In this document: positions 32,308 through 41,209 of the stretch, piece after piece
How positions within the stretch are numbered: the first letter of the stretch is position 1
Layout: each line of letters starts with the position of its first letter
From: Hellea balneolensis DSM 19091
GTDB lineage: Bacteria > Pseudomonadota > Alphaproteobacteria > Caulobacterales > Maricaulaceae
DNA: 64,000 nucleotides
NCBI RefSeq assembly: GCF_000428525.1
Contig: NZ_AUAC01000004.1
Location: 124,001 to 188,000 of the forward strand
Direction of reading: 5' to 3'
Made by a program: the position numbers and the translations under genes
Notes under the pieces: generated by a model
What the model was told of the DNA's origin: nothing
Database searches by the model: none
Seen by the model: only the letters and a program-made list of their open reading frames with translations

Positions 32308-32804
32308 TAAAATTCGTGCCAAAATTTTTATTCAAAGCTAATAATGATGTGCTCTCTTTCTGCGAATGTGAGAACGAACCAGCCATGTCATCAGGACAAA
32401 TGGATTGTCCTTGGTGTGGGTGCGGTTGGCTTATTACGTGTTCTAAATGCTCAAAGGCTTTTACCTACGCAGAAATAAAAGAAACAGACGTTCCACTGAT
32501 TGAGTTAGGACGTCGAGAAGTTGAACGAAGAGGCCTTACCTCAGTAACCAAAAAAGAAATCGAAGATTGGGCTTTGGCTATGCAAGAAGACCTGGCCAAG
32601 TTTTCAGTGGGACAAATTGTTATATATTTAGACGGTGAGTACCTTCCGATTGACGAGGAAAACATTCAATTAGAAGGTTGGTATGCTAGGCATGATTTAG
32701 TTAGACTCCCACATTACGAGGCTCTCAAAAACCCACAGCTACTGAATGATAAGTTAGGTGATAGCAGTTACTGGCTCAGTAGAGAGTTACCCGATAGGGG
32801 TTAG
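32304..32804 (+). CDS. Uncharacterised zinc-ribbon protein
   Basis: 166 residues, beginning with a TTG that shares bases with the stop of the M49-like gene, so translation is probably coupled; without this start the first Cys pair is lost. Cys pairs C-E-C near residue 20 and CPWCGCG / CSKC at about 35-49 form a zinc-ribbon-like unit. The rest is acidic and unrecognised. The gene is AT-rich compared with its neighbours. Function unknown; a regulatory or scaffold role is only a guess. It converges on ptsP with four bases between the stops. Confidence 0.6.
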   Translation: MIKFVPKFLFKANNDVLSFCECENEPAMSSGQMDCPWCGCGWLITCSKCSKAFTYAEIKETDVPLIELGRREVERRGLTSVTKKEIEDWALAMQEDLAKFSVGQIVIYLDGEYLPIDEENIQLEGWYARHDLVRLPHYEALKNPQLLNDKLGDSSYWLSRELPDRG

Positions 32805-32808
32805 AATC

Positions 32809-35094
32809 CTAAACTGGAATACCTTCTTCCAAGCAAAATTCCCGCACAATATCTCGCAAAGTCGAAAGGCGCGAATTAATCGTAATATGCGGTTCCAACT
32901 TCTTGCGCAGCTTTTCGGCATCAAGCTTTAAGATGGCTGCTTTGACCGGGCCGATGCCTGTGACAGGCATAGAGAGTTGATCATAGCCCATAGCGACGAG
33001 CGTTATCGCTTCGAGCGGTCGACCAGCAATAGCGCCGCAAACCGAGACAGGTACATCATTGCGCAGACAGCCATCGGCGATGAATTTTAGGATGGATACC
33101 GCCGCAGGATGGAGCGGGTCATAGCGGTCAGAGACGCGGGCATTATCGCGGTCAGCGGCGAAGAAAAACTGCATGAGATCATTCGCGCCGACCGAGACGA
33201 AATCCGCGTGATCACAGACTGACATGACTTGCCACGCCAGTGACGGCGTTTCTAACATAACGCCCACTTCTATTTTTTGAGGCAATTCATGGCCGAGCTT
33301 TTTGGCGCGTTCGACTTCGCGGTCAAAGAGTGCCCTCGCCTCAATGAATTCATCCACAGTTGCAACCATGGGAAACATAACTTTTAAATGACGCCCGGCA
33401 CCCGCCGCTACAAGGGCGCGAAGTTGATAGCGCATAAGGCCCGGGCGATCCAAAGCGATACGGATAGCGCGCCAACCAATCGCGGGGTTTTCTTCGGGTA
33501 CAGGGTCCATATAAGGTAGAATTTTATCACCGCCCAAATCGAGCGTTCGGAACGTGACGGGGCGCTGACCCGCGGCCTCTATCGCTTTGCGGTAGAGCTC
33601 CGTTTGTTCTTTCAAGCGCGGCATAAATTCAGACACCATGAATTGAAATTCTGTTCGGAAGAGTCCAATCCCATCGGCTCCCGCTTGGTCAAGCTGCGGC
33701 AAATCCACCAAGAGCCCTGCATTAAGCTGTAATGAAACATGCCGGCCATCAATCGTCTTGGCGGGCGTGAATTTCATTTCCTCATAAGCCCGGCTCATTT
33801 CACCCGCAATATTCATGCGCATGTGAAAGCCTGCCAATTGAGTATCAAGCGGACGGATATAGGCCACACCGTCCTCCCCATCCAATAAGACGGGATCTCC
33901 GGTTTCGATCAGGTCCAGTACGCCCTCGGCGCGGCCAATCAGTGGAATCCCAATGGCGCGGCAGATAATCGCCGTGTGGGAAGAGGCGGATCCTTCCTCA
34001 AGCACGATACCGCGTAATTTATCACGGTCATAGTCAAGCAGTTCAGCGGGACCGATTTCCCGCGCGAAAATGATCGCATCATCCGAAATATTCTTATTCC
34101 CCGGTCCTAAAGATTCTCCAGATAAGGCGCGCAAAAGACGATTAGCTAAATCTTCCAAATCGTGAAGCCTCGCGCGCAGATAGGGGTCTTTGGATTTCAT
34201 CAATCTGGCACGGTGTTCATTTCGCACACGCTCGACAGCCGCTTCTGCGGTCAAGCCTGAATGCACAGCCTCGCGCAATCGCCCGACCCATTTGCGATCA
34301 TAAGCAAACATGCGGTAAGTTTCGTAAATATCTTTACTGGCGCGGGACAGCTTGGCCGTATCTCCGGACACCATGGCATCCACTGAGGCGCGCAATGTGC
34401 TTACGCCTTCTTCGAGACGAATTTCTTCAGCCGCAATGTTGTCGGCTAGCATATTGGCCGGCGCAACAGGCGGCATATGCAAATAAGCGTGCCCTTCGAC
34501 AAGGCCGCCCGCAAAAGACTTTCCTTGCACTGTCTCCGGTTTAACAGGCGCCAGACTAATCCCTTTTAGCGCGCCTTTTTTGCCGCCAACCCGTTCATCA
34601 TCGACGATAATTTCCGCCAAAACCATAGCTACGGTTAGGAGGTCTTCGACTTCTTCTTCATTAAAGCTACGCGCCTTTTTGGACTGAACAACCAGAACGC
34701 CCAAGACGCGGCCACCGCGCAAGATCGGCACACCCAAAAATGAGTTATATGGGTCCTCACCTGTTTCAGGGCGGTATGAAAAGAGCGGATGGCTCGGCGC
34801 ATCGGCAAGGTTAAGAGGACGCGCGGTAAGTGCGACATGGCCCACCAAACCCTCACCTGGCTTCATACGAGTCTTGTGCACCGCCGATTTCTTTAGGCCT
34901 TGGGTCGCAGACAGTTCTAAATCTTCACCTGGCCGCAAAAGATAAATCGAGGCGACTTTGACCCGCATGGCTTTGGAGATCGCCGCGACAAAATCATTCA
35001 GCCGTTCCTGAACAGACTCCGTCCCCGCCATCGCCTCGCGAATAGCGCGCATTAGCTTTGGCGGCTTTGTCTTGATATTCGGGTCCACACTCAT
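32809..35094 (-). CDS. ptsP: Phosphoenolpyruvate-protein phosphotransferase of the nitrogen PTS (EI-Ntr)
   Basis: 761 residues from the ATG at 35094. An N-terminal GAF domain (about residues 20-160) is followed by the EI N-terminal phosphohistidine domain with the active-site SASSHTAIICRA, and a C-terminal PEP-binding barrel with GIGLFRTEFQFM, TFRTLDLGGDK and the catalytic Cys region VSVCGAIAGRP. It passes phosphate from PEP to NPr and then EIIA-Ntr, a regulatory cascade for nitrogen, potassium or (p)ppGpp signalling; in alphaproteobacteria the GAF domain senses glutamine. A terminator separates it from rplS. A TTG at 35103 is a weaker start. Confidence 0.95.
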   Translation of the reverse strand: MSVDPNIKTKPPKLMRAIREAMAGTESVQERLNDFVAAISKAMRVKVASIYLLRPGEDLELSATQGLKKSAVHKTRMKPGEGLVGHVALTARPLNLADAPSHPLFSYRPETGEDPYNSFLGVPILRGGRVLGVLVVQSKKARSFNEEEVEDLLTVAMVLAEIIVDDERVGGKKGALKGISLAPVKPETVQGKSFAGGLVEGHAYLHMPPVAPANMLADNIAAEEIRLEEGVSTLRASVDAMVSGDTAKLSRASKDIYETYRMFAYDRKWVGRLREAVHSGLTAEAAVERVRNEHRARLMKSKDPYLRARLHDLEDLANRLLRALSGESLGPGNKNISDDAIIFAREIGPAELLDYDRDKLRGIVLEEGSASSHTAIICRAIGIPLIGRAEGVLDLIETGDPVLLDGEDGVAYIRPLDTQLAGFHMRMNIAGEMSRAYEEMKFTPAKTIDGRHVSLQLNAGLLVDLPQLDQAGADGIGLFRTEFQFMVSEFMPRLKEQTELYRKAIEAAGQRPVTFRTLDLGGDKILPYMDPVPEENPAIGWRAIRIALDRPGLMRYQLRALVAAGAGRHLKVMFPMVATVDEFIEARALFDREVERAKKLGHELPQKIEVGVMLETPSLAWQVMSVCDHADFVSVGANDLMQFFFAADRDNARVSDRYDPLHPAAVSILKFIADGCLRNDVPVSVCGAIAGRPLEAITLVAMGYDQLSMPVTGIGPVKAAILKLDAEKLRKKLEPHITINSRLSTLRDIVREFCLEEGIPV

Positions 35095-35170
35095 CGAGCG
35101 CAATATAGGAGAGCGATGCGCGTGATGCGAGATAATTATTTGTTATCTTTGCGCGATGTTAAAGAGCGCA

Positions 35171-35218
35171 CAAAAAAACCCGCCCAGTTATTCGCGTTTC
35201 GCGAGTTGCAAGAGCGGG
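35171..35218 (-). terminator. Terminator after rplS
   Basis: ACCCGC (minus 35218-35213) pairs with GCGGGT (35182-35177) around an inner CTCGCG..CGCGAA hairpin, followed by seven T on the minus strand. Confidence 0.8.
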
Positions 35219-35247
35219 TCTTAAAGACTTTATGTAAGAGCGCGTTT

Positions 35248-35667
35248 CTAGGCGTCTTTTTTCTTGCGAGCCTCGCCTTTTTTACGAGCGGCGACAATGC
35301 CGCGGCCTGTTGTACGCTCGACAATACGCGCGGACTTACCACGGCGCTCACGCAGGTAATAAAGCTTGGCACGGCGAACCTTACCTTTACGCTTAATCTC
35401 AATCGCTTCGACAAGCGGTGAATAAACTGGGAAGACACGCTCAACACCTTCGCCGTAAGATATCTTACGGACAGTAAAGCTTTCATTCACGCCCTTACCG
35501 GAACGCGCAATACAAACGCCTTCAAAAGCTTGCAGACGCGTGCGTGTGCCTTCTGTAATACGGACTTGGACAACCAGCGTATCACCCGCTGAGAAATCAG
35601 GGATGACTTTGCCATCAGCCAACAAACGGGCTTCTTCGGCTTTATTTAGTTTTTCAATCACATTCAT
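35248..35667 (-). CDS. rplS: Ribosomal protein L19
   Basis: 139 residues from the ATG at 35667 ([11 protein letters not shown]), with GGAG upstream; the open frame continues further but only as the shadow of trmD. The conserved L19 core [43 protein letters not shown] and [11 protein letters not shown] is intact. L19 sits at the 30S-50S interface. The basic C-terminal tail of about 25 residues is somewhat longer than the E. coli protein and typical of alphaproteobacteria. The start overlaps the end of trmD by 14 bases. Confidence 0.97.
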   Translation of the reverse strand: MNVIEKLNKAEEARLLADGKVIPDFSAGDTLVVQVRITEGTRTRLQAFEGVCIARSGKGVNESFTVRKISYGEGVERVFPVYSPLVEAIEIKRKGKVRRAKLYYLRERRGKSARIVERTTGRGIVAARKKGEARKKKDA

Positions 35668-36394
35668 GATCGTCTCCATTTTTATAAGCCGTCCACATGT
35701 CAGGGCGTCGGGCCTTGGTAATATCTTCACTTTGTTGGCGACGCCACTGTTCGATCTTTTTATGATCGCCCGATAACAACACCTCCGGGATAGCCCGGCC
35801 TTCAAACTCTCTTGGCTTGGTGTAGAGCGGATACTCCAGCAAGCCGTCTTCAAAACTTTCCTCCGATGCACTCTGTGCGTCCCCCAGAACACCGGGAAGA
35901 AGCCGCACACAGGCTTCGATCATTACTTGCGCCGCCACCTCGCCGCCCGCCAGAACAAAATCGCCGATGGAAACTTCTTCCATTTGGCGGCCCTCTATGA
36001 CGCGTTCGTCAAGTCCTTCAAACCGTCCACAAAACGCAATAAGACCCTCTCCCGATGCTAGCTCCCTCACCCTTTGCTGGGTTAGCGGCTTGCCCCGAGG
36101 GGTCAAATAGATCAATGGGCGGCCTGTATCTGTGACCACGCTATCGATTGCTTTTGCGGCCACATCAGGTTTTAACACCATTCCAGGGCCGCCGCCCGCA
36201 GGCGGACTATCGACAGTTCGGTGCCTATTAACGGAAAAATCACGGATGTCCACTGTTTCTAGCTGCCAAATCCCGCTTTTTTCGGCTCCCCCAATAATAG
36301 ACGCCTCCAAGACACCCGGGAAAGCATCAGGAAACAGCGTCAAGACGCTCGCACGCCAAGGCTCGCGCCGCATATCTTTAGGGTTTTCACTCAT
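35654..36394 (-). CDS. trmD: tRNA (guanine37-N1)-methyltransferase
   Basis: 246-residue SPOUT-fold methyltransferase that forms m1G37 in tRNAs reading CNN codons and prevents frameshifts. [28 protein letters not shown] and the knot segment [11 protein letters not shown]...[11 protein letters not shown] are all present, followed by GDFVLAGGE. Length is usual. It overlaps rplS by 14 bases. rimM, usually directly before trmD, is separated here by 466 bases carrying two tandem repeats with terminators. Confidence 0.97.
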   Translation of the reverse strand: MSENPKDMRREPWRASVLTLFPDAFPGVLEASIIGGAEKSGIWQLETVDIRDFSVNRHRTVDSPPAGGGPGMVLKPDVAAKAIDSVVTDTGRPLIYLTPRGKPLTQQRVRELASGEGLIAFCGRFEGLDERVIEGRQMEEVSIGDFVLAGGEVAAQVMIEACVRLLPGVLGDAQSASEESFEDGLLEYPLYTKPREFEGRAIPEVLLSGDHKKIEQWRRQQSEDITKARRPDMWTAYKNGDDHECD

Positions 36395-36457
36395 AAGGGC
36401 GGCTTTTACGGGGTGGAAGCGAGAGAGTCACGGCCATTTTCGACCACATAAACCATC

Positions 36458-36653
36458 AAAAAAAAACTTGATGCAAAAGCACCAAGTCAAGAAAAGTATA
36501 GATGAGGCGCGCAGTCAGCGAATTCATTTCCCAAAGCCAATGTCATATGATGGCTGCACTATAAGTTGTCTAGCAAAGTGAACATGAACAGAACCCGATA
36601 ATTATCAGTCATAAGAGTTAATTCTGATTCACCATAATTATTTAGATAACCCG
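36458..36653 (-). repeat. Tandem repeat unit 1 with its own terminator (candidate small RNA)
   Basis: First of two copies with an exact 210-base period and about 90 percent identity. On the minus strand the unit ends in CTTGGTGC / GCATCAAG (loop TTTT) followed by nine or ten T, a clear rho-independent terminator at 36458-36486. A TATAGT hexamer at 36563-36558 could be the -10 box of a transcript of about 90-100 nt. No ORF is shared by both copies. Confidence 0.6.
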
Positions 36654-36667
36654 TTCAAAAAAGAGAC

Positions 36668-36863
36668 AAAAAAAAACTTGATGCAAGAGCACCAAGTCAA
36701 GAAAAGGATAGATAAGGCGCGCAGTCAACGAATTCATTTCCCAAAGCCAATTTCATATGATGGCTGCACTATAATTTGTTTAGCAAAATGAATATGAACA
36801 GAACCCGTTATTTTTCGGTCATAACGGTTAACTCTGATTCACCATAATTGTTCAGTTTAGCTA
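36668..36863 (-). repeat. Tandem repeat unit 2 with its own terminator (candidate small RNA)
   Basis: Second copy, ending at the rimM stop codon. The terminator stem is kept (36668-36696, loop changed from TTTT to TCTT) and so is the TATAGT at 36773-36768. The segment from that hexamer to the terminator differs at only five or six positions between copies, while the flank upstream has diverged more. Confidence 0.6.
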
Positions 36864-37379
36864 CTCGACTTCAATAATTTTTATAACGACGCGTTTTGCC
36901 TGAAGGTCAACTTTTGGCGTTCCCACTTTGGTAAAAGGGTGATAAAAGCTTGCGCCGCTTTTTCCTTTAACTTTGACGGGTTTTATCTCGAGCAGTTCGC
37001 CCGCCCCAAAATCTACCACGTTTAAAATTGTTCCCACGCGCTTTCCGTCAGTTGATTTGACGTCAAGTCCGATTAAATCAGCAGCGTAAAATTCGTCCTC
37101 TTCAGGCTCGGGAAAGGCTTGACGCGGCACATAAAGCTTGGTTGATTTTAAGCTTTCTGCCTCTTCGCGTGTCTGAACTTCGGTGCACCTGATGGCAACA
37201 CCGCCCTTCACAAGGCGGAAGCTCTCTGGGGTAAGCAGCACTTCGCCCGTGCCTGAGAGCAATGGCCCATAGCTGACACAATTTTCAGGCAACTCTGTAA
37301 AGGCTTTCAACTTTACCTCGCCTTTAACGCCAAAAGCGCCCGCTATTGCGGCGATACATATAAGATCTTCTTTTTTCAC
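36861..37379 (-). CDS. rimM: Ribosome maturation factor RimM
   Basis: 172 residues that bind S19 and help assemble the 30S head. The N-terminal domain has IAGAFGVKGEVKLKAFTE and the PRC-barrel half has EDEFYAADLIGLDV...VGTILNVVDFGAGELLEI. Both domains are complete. Normally followed directly by trmD; here two terminator-bearing repeats intervene, so trmD and rplS probably need their own promoter. The start ATG at 37379 is 330 bases from the divergent gene at 37711. Confidence 0.95.
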   Translation of the reverse strand: MKKEDLICIAAIAGAFGVKGEVKLKAFTELPENCVSYGPLLSGTGEVLLTPESFRLVKGGVAIRCTEVQTREEAESLKSTKLYVPRQAFPEPEEDEFYAADLIGLDVKSTDGKRVGTILNVVDFGAGELLEIKPVKVKGKSGASFYHPFTKVGTPKVDLQAKRVVIKIIEVE

Positions 37380-37442
37380 GCGCTCGCCATAAGCATTTCA
37401 TAGGGCGCTGTCATCGCTATTTGCGCGATATTTAGCAAAAAC

Positions 37443-37458
37443 TGTGACTTTGGTCACA
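37443..37458. promoter_or_regulatory. Perfect CRP-type palindrome
   Basis: TGTGA, six bases CTTTGG, TCACA, with C/G flanks extending the symmetry to CTGTGAC...GTCACAG. This is the exact consensus of the CRP site of gamma-proteobacteria. It lies 64 bases before the rimM start and 253 before the secreted-protein gene, so it could control either. Confidence 0.5.
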
Positions 37459-37540
37459 GATTTGGCGTTCTTGAGCACTTAGTTTCTTCAGAGGGGGCGC
37501 AATGTTGATGTTTAGGTTAAACTGGAGCTCTAGGCATCAA

Positions 37541-37585
37541 GGCGATGATATTGGACTGCAGTGCCCCGTACCCGGTATCATCGCC
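37541..37585 (+). promoter_or_regulatory. Inverted repeat in the leader of the Met-rich protein gene
   Basis: GGCGATGATA (37541-37550) and TATCATCGCC (37576-37585) are perfect 10-bp arms around 25 bases. It may be a 5' UTR hairpin or an operator. A short open frame across this region (37502-37687) does not look like a gene. Confidence 0.4.
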
Positions 37586-37710
37586 ACCCATTTTATAATG
37601 AGACTCAAGGTCTGTTATTCTCTGCTATTCTGTGGCCAATCATCTATTTGGCTTTCATTCATCTTGAATCCGCTAAGAGGACGTTAAGTTAATAGCCCGG
37701 AGGCGAGTTT

Positions 37711-38268
37711 ATGTATCGTTTTATAGTTCCAACCCTAACAGCTCTCTTATTATCCTCAGGCGCCATGGCGCATCCTGACCCAAAAACGGACGTAAATACT
37801 CAAGCCCCTGTAAAACTTTCGGATATTACGCCTCGACTCCCGGACCCTTCAGAGATTCAAGAGGCTCTTAAGCAGATGCCTGATATGAACGCCACTATGG
37901 GCGAGATGATGGGTATAATGAAGGATGAGCGCTTTCGCGATAATATGGAAAACTCAGCGCGTGCCTTTGGCGACCGCTTGGAGGACTCAGGCGCCTTAGA
38001 GACAGGCAAAGACGGTATGCCTGACTTTAATAACGCCTTTGCTGTCATGCTTGAGACCTTTTCTGATGAAGAGGCGATGGGCGGCATGATGGAGACCATG
38101 ATGGGTCTTGCAGGGACCATGGAAAAACATATGCCCGAAACTGCGGTAAAGCCTGCCTTGAAAGCGCCTGAGACAGGCGCGGCGCCCAACCTTCAAGACA
38201 TGCAGGCGGAAATTGACAACCTGCGCGGCCAGGTAGAACAGCTTCGCAAAGAAAAAGCGGGCCATTAA
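37711..38268 (+). CDS. Secreted methionine-rich protein of unknown function
   Basis: 185 residues. Signal peptide with a probable AMA-HPD cleavage site at about 20. The mature part has many Met, Asp and Glu in short helices (TMGEMMGIMKDERF, MGGMMETMMGLAG) and ends in a short heptad-like coiled coil (MQAEIDNLRGQVEQLRKE). No domain is recognised. It could bind metal or another envelope protein; that is a guess. GGAGG precedes the ATG. A stem AAGCGGG/CCCGCTT spans its stop codon and may act as a terminator. Confidence 0.75.
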   Translation: MYRFIVPTLTALLLSSGAMAHPDPKTDVNTQAPVKLSDITPRLPDPSEIQEALKQMPDMNATMGEMMGIMKDERFRDNMENSARAFGDRLEDSGALETGKDGMPDFNNAFAVMLETFSDEEAMGGMMETMMGLAGTMEKHMPETAVKPALKAPETGAAPNLQDMQAEIDNLRGQVEQLRKEKAGH

Positions 38269-38311
38269 GACCCGCTTCAAACATAGCTTCTCGGCGCAGT
38301 TCAGTCGCGCT

Positions 38312-39505
38312 TTAAAGCGCGGCTTTTATAGCGTCTACCAAATCCGTCTTTTCCCAGCTAAAGCCGCCCTCATCATCTGGCGTGCGGCCAAAGTGACCAT
38401 AGGCGGCAGTGCGGGCATAGATGGGATTATTCAGCTTTAAATGCTCCCGAATACCGCGCGGCGAGAGGTCCATAACTTTGCGGATAATCGCTTCGATTTG
38501 ATCACCTGAGACGTCATTACCATCATCGACATTCACATAAATCGACGTCGGATTCGCCACGCCAATCGCGTAAGACACTTGAATATCAACCCAAGGCGCT
38601 AGCCCTGCGGCAACAATATTTTTCGCGAGGTAGCGCGTGGCATAAGCGGCAGAGCGGTCAACTTTTGTTGGATCTTTACCTGAAAACGCACCGCCGCCAT
38701 GCGGGGCCATGCCGCCATAAGTATCGACAATAATTTTACGTCCCGTCAGCCCGGCATCTCCGTCAGGCCCGCCAATGACGAACTTCCCTGTCGGGTTGAT
38801 ATGCCAAATCGTGTCATCTGTAATCCAACCTTCTGGTAGAACTTCATGAATATAGGGTTTCACCAAAGCCGCGACATCAGCGCTATCCATGGACGCATCC
38901 AAATGCTGTGTTGAGAGCACAATCGCTTTGGCCCGTGCAGGCTTACCATCCTCATAACTTATCGTGACTTGCGATTTACTATCAGGGCCAAGCTGGCTTG
39001 CGCCTTCATGCTTACGCGCATGCGCGAGGCGCTCGAGAATTTTATGACTGTAATAAACAGGCGCCGGCATGAGGTCTTCGGTGTCGGAACAAGCATAACC
39101 AAACATAATGCCTTGGTCACCAGCGCCTTCTTCTTTATGGAGGCCGTCACCCAAATCAACGCCTTGGGCAATATCGACAGATTGCGCATGGAGCAACACA
39201 TCGACATCGGCATGGGCGTGGTGGAAACCATCCTGCTCATAACCGATATCTTTAATCGCCGCGCGGGCTACGGCTTCAATCTCGTCTTTTGACACGTCTT
39301 TGCCGCGCGTCTCGCCCGCGATGACGACTTTATTGGTTGTCGTCAGCGTTTCAGCCGCAACACGTACATCCCAAGGCGACATACCGGCCGCGACAGATTT
39401 GCGGAAATAAAGATCAACAATTTCGTCGCTGATACGGTCAGAGACTTTGTCAGGGTGGCCCTCTGACACGGATTCAGAGGTGAAGTCGTAATTTTTGCGG
39501 CTCAT
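38312..39505 (-). CDS. metK: S-adenosylmethionine synthetase
   Basis: 397 residues, makes SAM from methionine and [12 protein letters not shown] near the N-terminus, [12 protein letters not shown] in the centre and [19 protein letters not shown] in the C-terminal half are the ATP, signature and P-loop motifs. Full length. GGAG precedes the ATG. On the minus strand a TATAAT hexamer lies about 40 bases upstream of the start, with no good -35 partner. It follows ahcY on the same strand behind a terminator, so the SAM-cycle genes are neighbours but separate transcripts. Confidence 0.97.
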   Translation of the reverse strand: MSRKNYDFTSESVSEGHPDKVSDRISDEIVDLYFRKSVAAGMSPWDVRVAAETLTTTNKVVIAGETRGKDVSKDEIEAVARAAIKDIGYEQDGFHHAHADVDVLLHAQSVDIAQGVDLGDGLHKEEGAGDQGIMFGYACSDTEDLMPAPVYYSHKILERLAHARKHEGASQLGPDSKSQVTISYEDGKPARAKAIVLSTQHLDASMDSADVAALVKPYIHEVLPEGWITDDTIWHINPTGKFVIGGPDGDAGLTGRKIIVDTYGGMAPHGGGAFSGKDPTKVDRSAAYATRYLAKNIVAAGLAPWVDIQVSYAIGVANPTSIYVNVDDGNDVSGDQIEAIIRKVMDLSPRGIREHLKLNNPIYARTAAYGHFGRTPDDEGGFSWEKTDLVDAIKAAL

Positions 39506-39562
39506 AGCGCGCTCCTCGAGTTTAAGGCTCTTAGCTTTTTGTTATTATATAGAGAGGCTTGG

Positions 39563-39590
39563 TGAAAAGCGGCGCATTATTACGCCGCTC
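39563..39590 (-). terminator. Terminator after ahcY
   Basis: AGCGGCG and CGCCGCT form a 7-bp stem with loop TAATAATG-like, followed by TTTTC on the minus strand, directly after the ahcY stop. Confidence 0.7.
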
Positions 39591-39597
39591 ATTTATT

Positions 39598-40995
39598 TTA
39601 ATAACGATAATGCTCTGGTTTGAACGGGCCTTCCGTTGTCACGCCGATATAATCAGCTTGATCTTTGGACAGTTCCGTCAGTTTCACACCGATTTTTTCA
39701 AGGTGCAGACGCGCAACTTTTTCGTCTAAATGCTTTGGCAGCATATAGACTTTATTCTCATACTCATCACCGCGCACCCAAAGCTCAATCTGCGCGAGGA
39801 CTTGGTTCGTGAAAGAGGCGGACATGACAAAGCTTGGATGGCCTGTCGCATTGCCAAGGTTTAGGAGGCGGCCCTGCGAAAGAAGTATCATACGGCTTCC
39901 GCTTGGGAAGGTCACCATATCAACTTGGTCTTTGATATTTGTCCATTTGTGATTTTTTAGCGCTGCAACTTGGATTTCATTATCAAAGTGACCAATATTG
40001 CCGACAATCGCCATATCCTTCATCTCGCGCATATGCTCAATACGAATGACGTCTTTATTGCCTGTGGTCGTGATAAAGATATCTGCATCAGCCACTGTAT
40101 CCTCAAGGGTCGTGACTTCAAAGCCGTCCATCGCCGCTTGCAGGGCGCAAATCGGGTCAATCTCAGTGACTTTAACCCGGGCGCCCGCACCACGAAGAGA
40201 CGCCGCCGAACCTTTACCGACATCGCCATAGCCGCAAACAACGGCTGTTTTACCTGCCATCATCGTATCTGTTGCCCGGCGAATACCGTCGACGAGCGAT
40301 TCTTTACAGCCATATTTATTATCGAATTTAGATTTGGTGACAGAGTCGTTCACGTTAATCGCAGGGAAAGGCAGTTCGCCTTTTTCAACCAACTCATAAA
40401 GACGGTGAACACCTGTCGTTGTTTCTTCTGACACGCCGACAATTTGGTCACGCGTTTTGGTGAACCAACCCGGGCTTTCGGCGAGGCGCTTTTTAATTTG
40501 CGCGAAGATCGCTTCTTCTTCTTCAGAACTTGGCTCGCCTTCGATGAGGTGCGTTTCGCCCGCTTCGACCCGTGCGCCCATAAGAACATAAAGCGTGGCG
40601 TCGCCTCCATCATCCAAGATGATATTCGCGCCCTCTGGGAAAAGGAAGGATTTGTCGAGGTAATCCCAATGCTCTTCGAGCGTTTGCCCTTTAATCGCAA
40701 AGACAGGCACGCCGCCCGCCGCAATTGCCGCCGCCGCGTGGTCTTGGGTCGAGTAGATATTACAAGACGCCCAACGCACATCCGCACCCAGAGCTGTCAA
40801 TGTCTCAATCAGAACCGCCGTTTGAATGGTCATATGGAGCGAGCCCACAATGCGTGCGCCTTTGAGGGGTTTGCTCTCGCCAAATTCTTCGCGCAGAGCC
40901 ATCAGGCCCGGCATTTCAGTTTCAGCAATATCAAGCTCCTTACGGCCATAATCTGCAAGGGAGATATCTTTTACAATGTAGTCATTCGCGCTCAT
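39598..40995 (-). CDS. ahcY: Adenosylhomocysteinase
   Basis: 465 residues from the ATG at 40995 ([21 protein letters not shown]), with AAGGA upstream; the frame extends 24 codons further without family match. NAD-dependent enzyme that splits S-adenosylhomocysteine into adenosine and homocysteine, removing the product that inhibits methyltransferases. Seen are [13 protein letters not shown], the NAD motif [10 protein letters not shown], and the C-terminal KPEHYRY whose Lys and Tyr reach into the partner subunit. It carries the roughly 40-residue insertion typical of the bacterial/plant form. No SAH riboswitch was recognised in the leader, which holds two inverted repeats instead. Confidence 0.97.
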   Translation of the reverse strand: MSANDYIVKDISLADYGRKELDIAETEMPGLMALREEFGESKPLKGARIVGSLHMTIQTAVLIETLTALGADVRWASCNIYSTQDHAAAAIAAGGVPVFAIKGQTLEEHWDYLDKSFLFPEGANIILDDGGDATLYVLMGARVEAGETHLIEGEPSSEEEEAIFAQIKKRLAESPGWFTKTRDQIVGVSEETTTGVHRLYELVEKGELPFPAINVNDSVTKSKFDNKYGCKESLVDGIRRATDTMMAGKTAVVCGYGDVGKGSAASLRGAGARVKVTEIDPICALQAAMDGFEVTTLEDTVADADIFITTTGNKDVIRIEHMREMKDMAIVGNIGHFDNEIQVAALKNHKWTNIKDQVDMVTFPSGSRMILLSQGRLLNLGNATGHPSFVMSASFTNQVLAQIELWVRGDEYENKVYMLPKHLDEKVARLHLEKIGVKLTELSKDQADYIGVTTEGPFKPEHYRY

Positions 40996-41064
40996 GGGAG
41001 TCATCCTTCTGATGAGGTATCTGTTTCGCTGTGCCATAGGCGCAAGGGAAAGCCGCGTCAATAA

Positions 41065-41086
41065 CATATAACGGTTTTGTTATATG
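41065..41086. promoter_or_regulatory. Inverted repeat upstream of ahcY
   Basis: CATATAAC, loop GGTTTT, GTTATATG: perfect 8-bp arms, 70 bases before the ahcY start. Could be an operator or a leader hairpin. Confidence 0.4.
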
Positions 41087-41137
41087 CTTCGAGCGCCCGT
41101 AGTCTTGCCAGGGGGGGGTACGAATATACCGAAAAGC

Positions 41138-41157
41138 CGAAACCGCTGGCGGTTTCG
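41138..41157. promoter_or_regulatory. Second inverted repeat upstream of ahcY
   Basis: CGAAACCGC and GCGGTTTCG, perfect 9-bp arms around two bases, between ahcY and the divergent glycosyltransferase. A tract of eight G lies at 41111-41118 between the two inverted repeats. Confidence 0.4.
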
Positions 41158-41209
41158 AAGACGCAATAAATAACGTGACCCCTCCCCCAAAATTTGCCAC
41201 ACCCTCATC

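Noticed and set aside
35116-35421. 101-residue ORF opposite rplS
   Set aside because: It spans the rplS terminator and the complement of conserved L19 sequence.
37502-37687. 61-residue ORF in the leader of the Met-rich protein gene
   Set aside because: No ribosome site, mixed composition, and it crosses a perfect inverted repeat; better read as untranslated leader.
41111-41118. G8 tract as a phase-variation switch
   Set aside because: It lies in a long intergenic region not at a clear promoter spacer or in a reading frame; a tract of eight alone is weak evidence.
40996-41209. SAH riboswitch before ahcY
   Set aside because: The conserved core of the known class is not visible; only inverted repeats are seen.
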